Of a stretch of 5,710 nt of DNA, positions 1-5,561 are shown in pieces. Below the pieces are notes generated by a model. The model saw only the letters and a program-made list of their open reading frames with translations, was not told the origin of the DNA and ran no database searches. The number at the start of each line of letters is the position of its first letter. Position 1 is the first letter of the stretch. The stretch spans positions 1 to 5,710 of the forward strand of contig JADFRB010000150.1 of assembly GCA_022561525.1 (NCBI GenBank), read 5' to 3'. The stretch is from Nitrospinota bacterium (GTDB lineage: Bacteria > Nitrospirota > Nitrospiria > Nitrospirales > UBA8639). Position numbers and translations under genes: made by a program.

Positions 1-740
1 TAGTTTTCTCGCAGAATGCGGTTTTTCAGCGAGCGGTGCTAACGCTCGATCTTGCCTTGCGTCATCGGATGATACGGTTTACCGCGAGTGTGGCTGATGC
101 CGTGCTCTTCCAGCCAGTTCTGTAATTCCGATGAGATGTCGCACGGCCCGTTATCACTGAGCAGTTTAGGTCGTTGGGTTTTGGCTAAGGCTGCCGCTTT
201 TAGTGCATCCTTGAGCATGGCGGAGACATCCGGGGCGCTCATGGTCTAACACAGCCGCCAGGCCAGGATATAGCGCGAGTCATCATCCATCACGGTCGAG
301 AGGTAGGTGCAGTCTGTCTGTCAGAGCTGGTTAAGCGCGATAGTCGGTTGATCGAACCGGTCTGTCGCCTTCATGACGATCCAGGCTGGAGAGGTGACCA
401 GATCATGCTCTTTGAGGATGCGGTAGGCGGTGGCTTCAGAGATGAAATAGCGGCGTTCGTCAGTAAAGCTGACAGCCAACTCCCGCGGGGAGAGCTCAGA
501 CAGGTCAAGTGCCCTCTCGACAAGGGCTTGCCGAACATCCTCTGGCACCTTGTTCCAGATGGCTGGGGGCACAGCCTTCCTGTCTTCCAACGCCTCACCC
601 CCCCCGGTCGGGTACCGGTCGTCCCAGTTGTAAAACGTGGCTTTTGGAATGCCCAGCGGCACCAGCGTTCGCGTGATCCCCAGCGAACTGTCCTCGACGG
701 TGCGGATGATCTCCAGTTTTTCAGAGCCCGAATATTTCAT
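1..740 (-). pseudogene. IS3-family OrfB (DDE integrase core), three in-frame stops, 3' end outside window
   Basis: OrfB starts at the ATG at 740 (MKYSGSEKLEIIR) in the -1 frame relative to orfA, as expected for coupling or frameshifting in IS3 elements. An N-terminal HTH region (PKATFYNWDDRY) precedes the rve catalytic core. All three acidic residues of the DD(35)E triad are present: the Asp of QTD, the Asp of LLSDNG, and the Glu of QGKIER, with 35 residues between the last two. The reading frame is broken by TGA at 321-323 (NQL*QTD, Trp in relatives), TAG at 246-248 (LC*TM) and TAG at 39-41 (KIER*HRSLKN, Trp in relatives). Between QTD and STVMDD about ten residues usual in the family, containing a GWGW-like stretch, appear to be missing, implying a 30-bp in-frame deletion. 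The last part of the core lies beyond the left edge. Confidence 0.88.
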
Positions 741-1111
741 AGAGCGCCCTCCCCAGTTCCGAGCACGCTTTTGTTGAGCAGCCGGTTCTCCAGCATCGTT
801 TCGGCAAGGGCTTCCTTGAGCTGAGCGGATTCCTGGCACAACTCGCTGACGTCGCCACGGCTGGCCTCGCGCTCAGTATCCCCGGCCAGCCGCTTTTTCC
901 CCGCTTCCAGAAACTCCTTGCTCCAGCGGTACTACACATTCTGGTGCAGGCCCTCACGGCGGCACCGTTCAGCGATACTGTCCTCGCCGCGCAAGCCGGC
1001 CAGTACAATCCGAATCTTCTCCTCCGCGCTGAACTTCCGGCGAGTGGCTCGTTTGATGGCTCGGACCAGTTTATCCGCTTCAACTGTGGTGTCCTGTGTT
1101 GGTTTCATCAT
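737..1111 (-). pseudogene. IS3-family OrfA (HTH transposase subunit), nonsense-interrupted
   Basis: OrfA supplies the DNA-binding part of an IS3 transposase. Translation from the ATG at 1111 gives 124 codons. An AGGAG lies five bases upstream of the second of two tandem ATGs (1108), so either ATG could be the start. The N-terminal third has the HTH_Tnp_1 pattern, with RRKFSAEEKIRIVLAGLRGE followed by IAERCRREGLHQN. The C-terminal third has leucine-rich heptads (QLKEALAETMLENRLL) as in the family's dimerising zipper. A TAG at 932-934 sits right after LHQNV, where relatives carry YYRW, so a Tyr codon has become a stop. The frame after it remains open to the TGA at 737-739, which overlaps the orfB ATG. 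Point mutation without frameshift suggests fairly recent inactivation. Confidence 0.85.
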
Positions 1112-1148
1112 CGCTCCTTTCACGCGCGACGATGAGCCCAAAACCTCA

Positions 1149-1168
1149 CCTTAACAATTTGTCCAACA
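1149..1168 (-). repeat. Probable upstream terminal inverted repeat of the IS3-family remnant
   Basis: Read on the minus strand this stretch begins TGTTGGACAAATTGTTAAGG, about 40 bases upstream of the orfA start. It has the TG tip and position expected of an IS3-family left end. The partner repeat and the target duplication cannot be seen because the other end of the element is outside the window. Confidence 0.4.
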
Positions 1169-1539
1169 TGTGCTGAAACGAAACAAGGGGAGAGAGAGTT
1201 AAAAGGGTCAGACTCGATTTAAATGTGTCATTTCCGCGGTGTGCCGTGTGCAAATTCGAATCTTGGAAATTTGATGCTCGCTGGCTGCGGTGGAGCAGTT
1301 CATTTTAAGGCTGGTGCGATCTGTTTTCTTTTAACAGTTTGCTTGCTCTGCTGCGTGCGCGGCCGAGAACCATGGCAGTGTAATACCTAGTACACTTGCC
1401 ATTCCCCGTAGCTTGGCTATGGGGTTACCATTTGGGAGCCTTCCCAGTGTATAAGCCTTAACGGCAAGTTCATTTTTTACTGCAACTCACACAGGTCTGG
1501 AACGCTATTCTGAGCGCTCAGAGATTTTTCACTTTTTAA
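1169..1539. other. Non-coding gap between the IS remnant and the cupredoxin gene
   Basis: I see no convincing gene here on either strand. The left part (1200-1230) contains AAAAGGGTCAGACTCG followed by an AT-rich stretch and ATGTGTCA. That resembles GGGTCAGACTCG stretches often found beside REP-associated tyrosine transposase genes; the resemblance is from memory. The middle (1374-1446) carries three consecutive hairpins, listed separately. A 14-base perfect palindrome, TCTGAGCGCTCAGA, lies at 1509-1522 just beyond the cupredoxin stop. It has a T-rich run after it on the plus strand, but not on the minus strand, so it does not look like a terminator for the cupredoxin gene. Confidence 0.55.
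1374..1446. repeat. Three consecutive small hairpins
   Basis: Three inverted repeats follow one another almost without gaps. The first is GGCAGTGTA (1374-1382) with TACACTTGCC (1391-1400), one bulge and a loop of about eight bases. The second is CCCCGTAGC (1404-1412) with GCTATGGGG (1416-1424), a three-base loop and one G-T pair. The third is TGGGA (1433-1437) with TCCCA (1442-1446). No T-tract follows, so they do not read as intrinsic terminators. They could be part of a structured RNA, a recombination site or a decayed repeat; I cannot tell which. Confidence 0.45.
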
Positions 1540-2322
1540 TTATGGTTTGACAATGATGGTTCCGATCATGCTGGCGGTATGTAGGGCACAATGGTAGGGA
1601 AAGGTTCCTGGGTGTGTAAAGATGTGTTCAAAACGGTGGCCGGCTTTGTTGAGCGTTTCGCCGCTGTCGAATTTTTTCCCGCCTCCGGTGCAATCTGTTC
1701 CGCGGCATGCTCCACTCCTTGCGGTATGTGGCTCCTTCGCGCCATCGGCGTAAATCCAGACGATGCGTTCTCCGGCTTTGATGGTCACCACCTGTGGGGT
1801 AAAAAATGAGGTAGCCCGGAGAACCATCACGGTGGCGCCCAGTGGCGCGCCCAGTGGTATGCCTAGTGATACGGATGATGTTGGCGCTGTGTCCTTTTCC
1901 TCGAGGTTTTGTATTTCGGAGACCACGAGGAATTCATCTTTCTGTGGATCCATGTAACAGGGCTTTCCTTCTTTTGCGCTGACAGCCAGGGTTTCAATAT
2001 TGGAGGTGATGGCGTGCCGAGGGTTACCATGAAACAGCTGGTCATCTGATAGCGTTTGCCATTCTGGTGTGCCGTCACCATCTTGGTCTTGTAGGGTTTG
2101 GATGAGGCAGTCTTTTGGGTGCAGTCGCCACACGATATCCACTTGAAATGGATAGCCCACTTCTGCTTGGTCGATGATGACCTGTCTCTCCCCCGGCTCG
2201 ACTTCTACTCCATAGTCCAGAACGATATCTGCATCTGCCCAGCCGAATTTGGCTTGAGCATCCTGGGTGTGGCAACCCACACTCAATAAAAGGATGAAGA
2301 GGCTCATGAATGTTTTTGGCAT
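1540..2322 (-). CDS. Cupredoxin-domain (plastocyanin-like) lipoprotein
   Basis: The 260-residue product is predicted to be exported and lipidated. A short hydrophobic signal (residues 4-16) ends in the lipobox LSVGC, with the acylated Cys at 17. Residues about 165-260 form a type-1 copper domain of plastocyanin style. It has FTPQVVTIKAGERIVW, then His199 in EPHTA, then the Cys245-His248-Met252 loop of YHCALHTASM, a complete His/Cys/His/Met ligand set. A loop with two extra cysteines (206 and 211) precedes KFDSG. Residues 25-160 match no domain I recognise. They contain an acidic DQDGDG motif (79-84) like Ca-binding loops and a Cys pair (72 and 122). The start is supported by AGGAG at 2330-2334, seven bases before the ATG. 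The gene stands alone, flanked by repeats. Electron transfer or copper binding in the periplasm is a family-based inference; the partner is unknown. Confidence 0.9.
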   Translation of the reverse strand: MPKTFMSLFILLLSVGCHTQDAQAKFGWADADIVLDYGVEVEPGERQVIIDQAEVGYPFQVDIVWRLHPKDCLIQTLQDQDGDGTPEWQTLSDDQLFHGNPRHAITSNIETLAVSAKEGKPCYMDPQKDEFLVVSEIQNLEEKDTAPTSSVSLGIPLGAPLGATVMVLRATSFFTPQVVTIKAGERIVWIYADGAKEPHTARSGACRGTDCTGGGKKFDSGETLNKAGHRFEHIFTHPGTFPYHCALHTASMIGTIIVKP

Positions 2323-2327
2323 AACAA

Positions 2328-2334
2328 TTCTCCT
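2328..2334 (-). promoter_or_regulatory. Shine-Dalgarno site of the cupredoxin lipoprotein gene
   Basis: The minus strand reads AGGAGAATTGTT immediately before the ATG at 2322. This near-ideal site fixes the start in front of the signal peptide. The palindrome at 2375-2532 begins about 50 bases upstream of the start, so the promoter must be short or lie partly inside that repeat. I could not pick out a clear -35/-10 pair. Confidence 0.75.
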
Positions 2335-2374
2335 GATGAGGCACAGATGTCAGTATCTTTTCTTTGTGCGTGTT

Positions 2375-2532
2375 AGGGCTCGCGCAAGAATCACTTCCCC
2401 TGTTTGGGCGTTGATCCATCCCGTCTGGCAGCGTTGGTCGTCCTTTCCATACGAGGAGTATGCGCAGTCCTCGCGTCTTGCCAGACATGCGTCTCAGCAC
2501 CCAAACAGGGAAGTGATTCTTGTGCGAACCCT
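2375..2532. repeat. 158-bp long inverted repeat (MITE-like palindrome)
   Basis: The left arm (2375-2430) and right arm (2479-2532) are near-perfect reverse complements. Both begin AGGG-TCGC-CAAGAATCACT read inward, continue with CTGTTTGGG, and end in GTCTGGCA. They differ by a few substitutions and small indels. The 48-base centre contains a further small hairpin, CATAC/GTATG (2448-2462), so the whole unit folds back on itself. It has no coding capacity. Size and symmetry fit a miniature inverted-repeat element or a structured-RNA repeat family. No target duplication is evident by eye. It lies about 50 bases upstream of the cupredoxin start. Confidence 0.82.
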
Positions 2533-2573
2533 TTCCGAATCCTACCCGGTTTGGTTAAAAAAGCGAATATTGA

Positions 2574-2817
2574 GAATGTTGAAAAAAGCCGCCAGCCTTC
2601 GCCAAGGCTACGGCAGACATGCCAGCGGCGTTCGTGTACGCGCTGTAGCCGCTACAACGCGCAAGCGCGCAGGCAGGTCGCCATTTTGCCGTGCTCACGT
2701 ACTCCATGTACGCTCCGCACGTCAACATGGCTGCGGCCTTTCCTTCGATAAACTCAGGACAGGATTGGACGAACCCCCCGTTTCCGCGAGGGCATGCTTT
2801 TTGACCATCCCCTCGAA
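2574..2817. repeat. Palindromic intergenic repeat (TTGAAAAA...TTTTTGA type), rearranged
   Basis: The unit opens with ATGTTGAAAAAAGCCGCCAG (2576-2595) and closes with GCATGCTTTTTGACCATCCC (2795-2814), imperfect inverses of each other. Inside are many small hairpins: AGCCTT/AAGGCT (2594-2609), TGTAG/CTACA near 2643, GCGC-AA-GCGC near 2664, and GTAC repeats around 2699-2712. GCTGCGGCCTT near 2730-2740 is interrupted by CCTTCGATAAACTCAGGA (2742-2759), a motif known to me as a separate dispersed repeat. It therefore seems to be one palindromic repeat carrying another. The family resemblance to Nitrospira-type intergenic repeats is from memory. Confidence 0.55.
2742..2763. repeat. Short dispersed repeat of the CCTTCGACAAGCTCAGGA type
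   Basis: The stretch CCTTCGATAAACTCAGGA differs at two positions from a short palindromic motif (CCTTCGACAAGCTCAGGA) that recurs in intergenic regions of many environmental bacteria. It splits what looks like the right arm of the larger palindromic repeat. Only one copy is present in the window, so the assignment rests on recollection. Confidence 0.4.
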
Positions 2818-2926
2818 GTCAGATTGAGGGTGTACCCATCCGGTCTACGTAACCTCCCGCAAGGGTCTTTCCCACCATGGATTTTGTGGTGTGACTGTCG
2901 GAACCACAATGCCTTTATAATAGGCA

Positions 2927-2953
2927 ACTAGGTCAAAAATCCCATCCTATCTT
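2927..2953 (+). repeat. Solitary arm of the right-edge miniature element
   Basis: The sequence AACTAGGTCAAAAATCCC and onward matches the left end of the miniature element at 5557-5710 with two substitutions and one extra A. The last 18 bases, AAAATCCCATCCTATCTT (2936-2953), are identical to 5569-5586. This subterminal block is specific to the left arm; the right arm reads differently there. It is therefore a fragment of that arm rather than a chance match to the terminal repeat. No matching right arm is visible nearby. Confidence 0.6.
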
Positions 2954-3112
2954 AGTCATTTTCTGTTGTACGAAACTAATCCACAACGTTGTCCACAATT
3001 TTAGTGGACGAAGACCAGTTTGTTTAAAAATTCACAAGTATTCAAATGGTTGTGGCAATTTTTTTACGTAGAATGCAGCAAGTATCTGTGAATAAATGGT
3101 GGATGAGGACTT

Positions 3113-4981
3113 CTAATTATTCACGATGGGCAATGTAAGATGGGATGAGGACATTTTATTTCTTATGACCCCAAATAAGGGCAAGAGCCCTGGCAATGGC
3201 CGAAAATGATCCCTGTCAATACCGGCAATGGCCAAGCGAATTCGGTGCCCTTTTTTGAAGAGGTAGGAGGTGGGAAGCAGGTTGAATGTTAGAGTGGTGA
3301 TCTCCCCAGAAATGATCGGTTGGCTATCGGCTTGGAGGTAGGTTCGGTAGGGAACAGGATCACGGTAAGGGGCGGGTGTGTGGCTCAATTTCCTATGAAT
3401 GGCCCTGAGCATGCCTTCCGTCACGTACGAGACGGTGCCTTCTTCGTTCACGTCTTCGAGATAGGCGAAGACCGTGGCGTCTTTGCCTGAGATGTTGAGG
3501 TACAGGGTCACAGAAGGATGGCCCGTGACTTCCCAGTCATCCTCCAGGGGGGCGGAGGTATATACCAACAACTTTTTGTCTTGTTCTATTCTGTCGGGAT
3601 AGGGATCGTTGATTGGCAAGCCGACAAGCGTATGCCAGCGTGACTCCCGTCCCGTCCCGGCTGTGGGATCGACCTTGTAGATGTCTTGTGTGTGTTCGTC
3701 TGCAGGCGGTTCTTCGCGCAACTCAAAATTTGGTGCGAGGTGCAATGTGACGGGTGTTGCCGTTGGTGGCCAGGAGGTGGTCGATTTCCATTGCTCCTCG
3801 CCCATGGTGAAATAGTGGATAGGCTTTTCCCGATTAATCCCTGTTTGGATGCCTTTGAGATGGTAATCAAAAAATTTCAATAGTTCGCCGGCGTGATCAA
3901 ACTGAACCGGCCCGATGCTGTAAGGGCTGATGCGCCGTCGTCCCCCATGGTCCCACGGGCCGATGATCAATTTATTATTGGGGTTCGTCAATGTCAGATG
4001 TCGTCGAATGGCGGCATGTTGATAGCCTCCATCAAACCATCCGGTATAGCTATAAATCGCGGCGCCCGAGCTGTCGATTTCTTCGCGGTACCACACCGGT
4101 CCCAAGGCATCGATGTTGGGGACTGGGCTCGAGGAGGGCGCATCATCTCGAAAGGTGATTCCCAATGCTTCTTTGTGTGGGTTCCAATTGAACGCGTGAG
4201 CGGCGATAGCTTGATCAAGCAACCTCTCATCACGATCCTCATCGACGGGGTGTACTCCCTGGATAGCGAGTGCGCCCAGCCAACTGCCGAAAGGCAGGGC
4301 ATTGTGATCCAGGCTCTTGGTGATGTGATACCACGTGTTCGTAAACCAGCTCAGATGAATGCCACCGGGATAGATAATTTCCGAATACAAGTCGAAGCCT
4401 GAAAACATCGGTGCGACAGCTTTGACAGCTGGATGCTGGTTCACCAAGAGGAGCTCGGCCGAGGCGCCGGAGTACGAAATCCCTAAAGAGCCGACCTTGC
4501 CATTCGACCATGGCTGCTGAACAATCCATTCGACGATTTCCGCGCCATCTTTGATTTCTTCCGGCGAATGAGAATATCGGCGACTGCCAAAGGAGGCTCC
4601 CGATCCACGAACGTCGATACTCACCCACGCGTATCCATTCGCCAAAAAGCGCTTGGTGTATTGGCCGATGAGCCCTCGTGGCAGGGTCTCTTTAAACACG
4701 CTCAGGGGCCATCGGTAGGCCATGGCTCGCCAATACCGTGTTTGATGAAGCATGGTGGGCAGTCGTTGGCCAGCTTGCCAGGAGGTAGGAAGATACACAT
4801 CGATGGCGAGTTTGATACCATCTCGCATCATGAGGTACCGGGATGTCCGAGTATATGAAATGTCTTCTCCCTGGGTTTGGATCTGATAAGGGCTGGGTTG
4901 TTGCCCAATGCCCTGAACTGGCAGTAGGAGCAGGAAGCCAGTCAGCAGCCACACATGGGTCATAATGGTATTGCGTGTCAT
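3113..4981 (-). CDS. Exported CocE/NonD-family (peptidase S15-like) alpha/beta hydrolase
   Basis: The 622-residue protein belongs to the X-Pro dipeptidyl-peptidase/cocaine-esterase group, which hydrolyses acyl-ester or peptide bonds; the actual substrate cannot be told. A basic N-terminus and hydrophobic segment (residues 9-24) with a small-residue region before QQPSP suggest Sec export to the periplasm. The catalytic fold covers about 40-375. It has TRYWR with Tyr83 (possible oxyanion-hole Tyr), RGSGAS, the nucleophile elbow GISYSG with Ser169, Asp317 in GWFDGG, and His345 in GPWDHG. This triad matches CocE order and spacing. Residues about 385-620 resemble the C-terminal jelly-roll domain (PepX_C), including APLEDDWEVTGHPSVTLYL. 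Length is normal for the family. The first ATG at 4981 has only a distant AAGAGGG; Met7 at 4963 is an alternative start without a better site. It ends in TAG and stands alone. Confidence 0.93.
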   Translation of the reverse strand: MTRNTIMTHVWLLTGFLLLLPVQGIGQQPSPYQIQTQGEDISYTRTSRYLMMRDGIKLAIDVYLPTSWQAGQRLPTMLHQTRYWRAMAYRWPLSVFKETLPRGLIGQYTKRFLANGYAWVSIDVRGSGASFGSRRYSHSPEEIKDGAEIVEWIVQQPWSNGKVGSLGISYSGASAELLLVNQHPAVKAVAPMFSGFDLYSEIIYPGGIHLSWFTNTWYHITKSLDHNALPFGSWLGALAIQGVHPVDEDRDERLLDQAIAAHAFNWNPHKEALGITFRDDAPSSSPVPNIDALGPVWYREEIDSSGAAIYSYTGWFDGGYQHAAIRRHLTLTNPNNKLIIGPWDHGGRRRISPYSIGPVQFDHAGELLKFFDYHLKGIQTGINREKPIHYFTMGEEQWKSTTSWPPTATPVTLHLAPNFELREEPPADEHTQDIYKVDPTAGTGRESRWHTLVGLPINDPYPDRIEQDKKLLVYTSAPLEDDWEVTGHPSVTLYLNISGKDATVFAYLEDVNEEGTVSYVTEGMLRAIHRKLSHTPAPYRDPVPYRTYLQADSQPIISGEITTLTFNLLPTSYLFKKGHRIRLAIAGIDRDHFRPLPGLLPLFGVIRNKMSSSHLTLPIVNN

Positions 4982-5012
4982 GGTGAATTATCGGTTGGGG
5001 ACCCTCTTGGTG

Positions 5013-5018
5013 ATTATA
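5013..5018 (-). promoter_or_regulatory. Candidate -10 box for the hydrolase gene
   Basis: The minus strand reads TATAAT about 30 bases before the ATG at 4981, the right distance for a short leader. No good -35 sits 17 bases upstream (the bases there read TATGGA), so if this is used the promoter is weak or needs an activator. The CGAA palindrome starts about 20 bases upstream, so the -35 region abuts the repeat. Confidence 0.35.
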
Positions 5019-5038
5019 GTCATTTCAAATCAGTTCCA

Positions 5039-5152
5039 TAAACTCGAAATACGAATATCGAATGTCGAAACACATCCGAAATCCTAAATTCGAGTTTTTC
5101 AAATTGGTCATTCTCATGTGTTTCGGATTTCGATATTCGAGTTTCGGGTTTA
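5039..5152. repeat. CGAA-rich palindromic repeat
   Basis: The left arm at 5039-5075 and the reverse complement of 5116-5152 align over 37 bases without gaps, with 31 identities. They share TAAAC, CGAATATCGAA and CGAAACACAT blocks. The arms are themselves built from degenerate CGAAAT/CGAATAT units about nine bases apart, and the 40-base centre continues the theme (TCCGAAATCC, ATTCGAG). The translation across it is low-complexity and the stretch is not a gene. Similar TCGAAAT/ATTCGAA palindromes occur in intergenic regions of Nitrospira and Planctomycetes as far as I recall. It lies between the hydrolase promoter and the DeoR-like remnant. Confidence 0.8.
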
Positions 5153-5165
5153 CGCTCTTGTGCTC

Positions 5166-5268
5166 CCACCAGCAGCAGAGACAACGAAAGTTAATTGAAG
5201 TAGCCATAAAGCAGAGGGGAAAGGTTGCCGTAAAAGAATTGAGTGCGTCTTTCGTGGATTCATTATAA
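5166..5268 (+). pseudogene. Remnant of a DeoR-type helix-turn-helix regulator
   Basis: The frame ending at the TAA at 5266-5268 contains QQQRQRKLIEVAIKQRGKVA followed by VKELSASF. This matches the start of DeoR-family winged-helix domains, which typically read RxxxILELLKxxGxVxVxELAxxFxVS. After SF the sequence departs (VDSL, stop) where VS-TIRRDL would be expected, so only the first two helices remain. Its own start appears to have been lost into the CGAA palindrome upstream. About 34 residues are recognisable, too few to bind DNA as the intact family does. It could be a chance resemblance, but helix pattern and wording agree well. If real, a regulator gene was deleted or rearranged here. Confidence 0.42.
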
Positions 5269-5269
5269 T
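5239..5269 (+). promoter_or_regulatory. Candidate promoter for the DUF457 gene
   Basis: TATAAT at 5264-5269 is a perfect -10 match. TTGAGT at 5239-5244 is a partial -35 with a long 19-base spacer. It would give a leader of about 55-60 bases before the ATG at 5334. It overlaps the end of the DeoR-like remnant. Only sequence resemblance supports it. Confidence 0.3.
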
Positions 5270-5333
5270 CTTTCCATTATGGGGGGGAGAATGTGTGGTA
5301 TGGAAGTCAAAGCTACACGTGGGTGAGAATACT

Positions 5334-5561
5334 ATGGCCTCTTGGTTGACACATGCCTTTTTGGCTGGAGCCTTGGGAACGGACCAGCCATTTCATATCC
5401 GGACCACGCGCTTTTGGGTGTTCTCGATCTTCTGTTCGATTGTGCCCGATGCGGATGTCCTTGGCTATGCCTGGGGCATTGAGTATAGCCACGTGTTGGG
5501 GCATCGTGGCTTGATGCACTCACTGTGTTTTGCCTTTGGTTTAGGGCCTGTCAAAAAATAA
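5334..5561 (+). pseudogene. DUF457/YdjM-family membrane metal-dependent hydrolase, N-terminal part only
   Basis: Translation from the ATG at 5334 gives 75 residues, MASWLTHAFLAG... An SD-like GGGTGAG six bases upstream supports this start over the upstream ATG at 5295. The pattern is that of the YdjM/DUF457 family, predicted inner-membrane metal-dependent hydrolases. It shows His7 in WLTH, a hydrophobic segment (27-37) ending in the PDAD motif (Asp39, Asp41), and His57 and His62 in GHRGLMHS. Family members continue for roughly another 80-200 residues with several membrane helices. Here the frame ends in GLGPVKK at a TAA that is part of the miniature element's left end, so the gene is cut by that insertion. 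The remaining 3' part, if it survives, lies past the right edge. A truncated product is unlikely to be functional. Confidence 0.75.

Larger units (their letters stand above)
1..1168 (-). mobile_element. Decayed IS3-family insertion sequence, left end outside the window
   Basis: This is the remnant of an IS3-family element read on the minus strand. It has the family's two-frame layout: orfA with a helix-turn-helix and leucine-rich coil, then orfB with an rve-type DDE integrase core, overlapping at an ATGA. Three in-frame stops interrupt orfB and one interrupts orfA, so the element cannot make transposase by itself. The upstream tip is probably at 1168. There the minus strand begins TGTTGGACAAATTGTTAAGG, consistent with the TG...CA ends of IS3 elements. 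The matching inverted repeat would lie left of position 1, so the tip assignment is inferred. The boundary is moderately uncertain; the family assignment is firm from protein motifs. Confidence 0.88.
2323..3112. other. Repeat-filled intergenic region without genes
   Basis: No open frame here looks like a real protein. The longer ones run through palindromic repeats and have low-complexity Arg/Ser/Cys translations. From left to right it holds the 5' leader of the cupredoxin gene, a 158-bp long inverted repeat, a second palindromic repeat of about 245 bp, small hairpins, and a solitary copy of part of the miniature element found at the right edge. The hairpins include TTGTGGT/ACCACAA at 2884-2909 and GTCCAC/GTGGAC at 2991-3009, plus the perfect palindrome ACAACGTTGT at 2983-2992. 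The stretch just before the hydrolase stop is AT-rich. Confidence 0.65.

Noticed and set aside
348..824. Plus-strand open frame of 158 codons inside the IS region
   Set aside because: It is the opposite strand of orfB, whose minus-strand translation has clear transposase motifs.
39..934. Stop-codon recoding as an explanation for the in-frame TAG and TGA codons in the transposase
   Set aside because: Both TAG and TGA would need to be read through at Trp, Tyr and another residue, while TAG is used as the normal end of the hydrolase gene. Simple decay is more likely.
1149..1168. Shared TTGGACAAA between the IS3 end and the miniature element ends, suggesting the IS mobilised the MITE
   Set aside because: The match is only nine bases, at different distances from the tips, and flanking bases differ. 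It may be chance.
1509..1522. TCTGAGCGCTCAGA palindrome as terminator of the cupredoxin gene
   Set aside because: The stem has only five pairs around a GCGC loop and no T-run follows on the minus strand.
2267..2827. Long plus-strand open frame (186 codons) and overlapping frames through 2404-2751
   Set aside because: They run across the 158-bp palindrome and the second repeat, have Arg/Ser/Cys-rich low-complexity translations, no ribosome site and no recognisable motif.
3102..3152. GGATGAGGAC direct repeat around the hydrolase stop, and AAGATGGGAT resembling the MITE subterminal block inverted
   Set aside because: The copies are short, one lies in coding sequence explained by the protein, and there is no extended similarity.
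3893..4402. Plus-strand open frame of 169 codons
   Set aside because: It lies antisense within the hydrolase gene, which has a full catalytic triad and family-length product.
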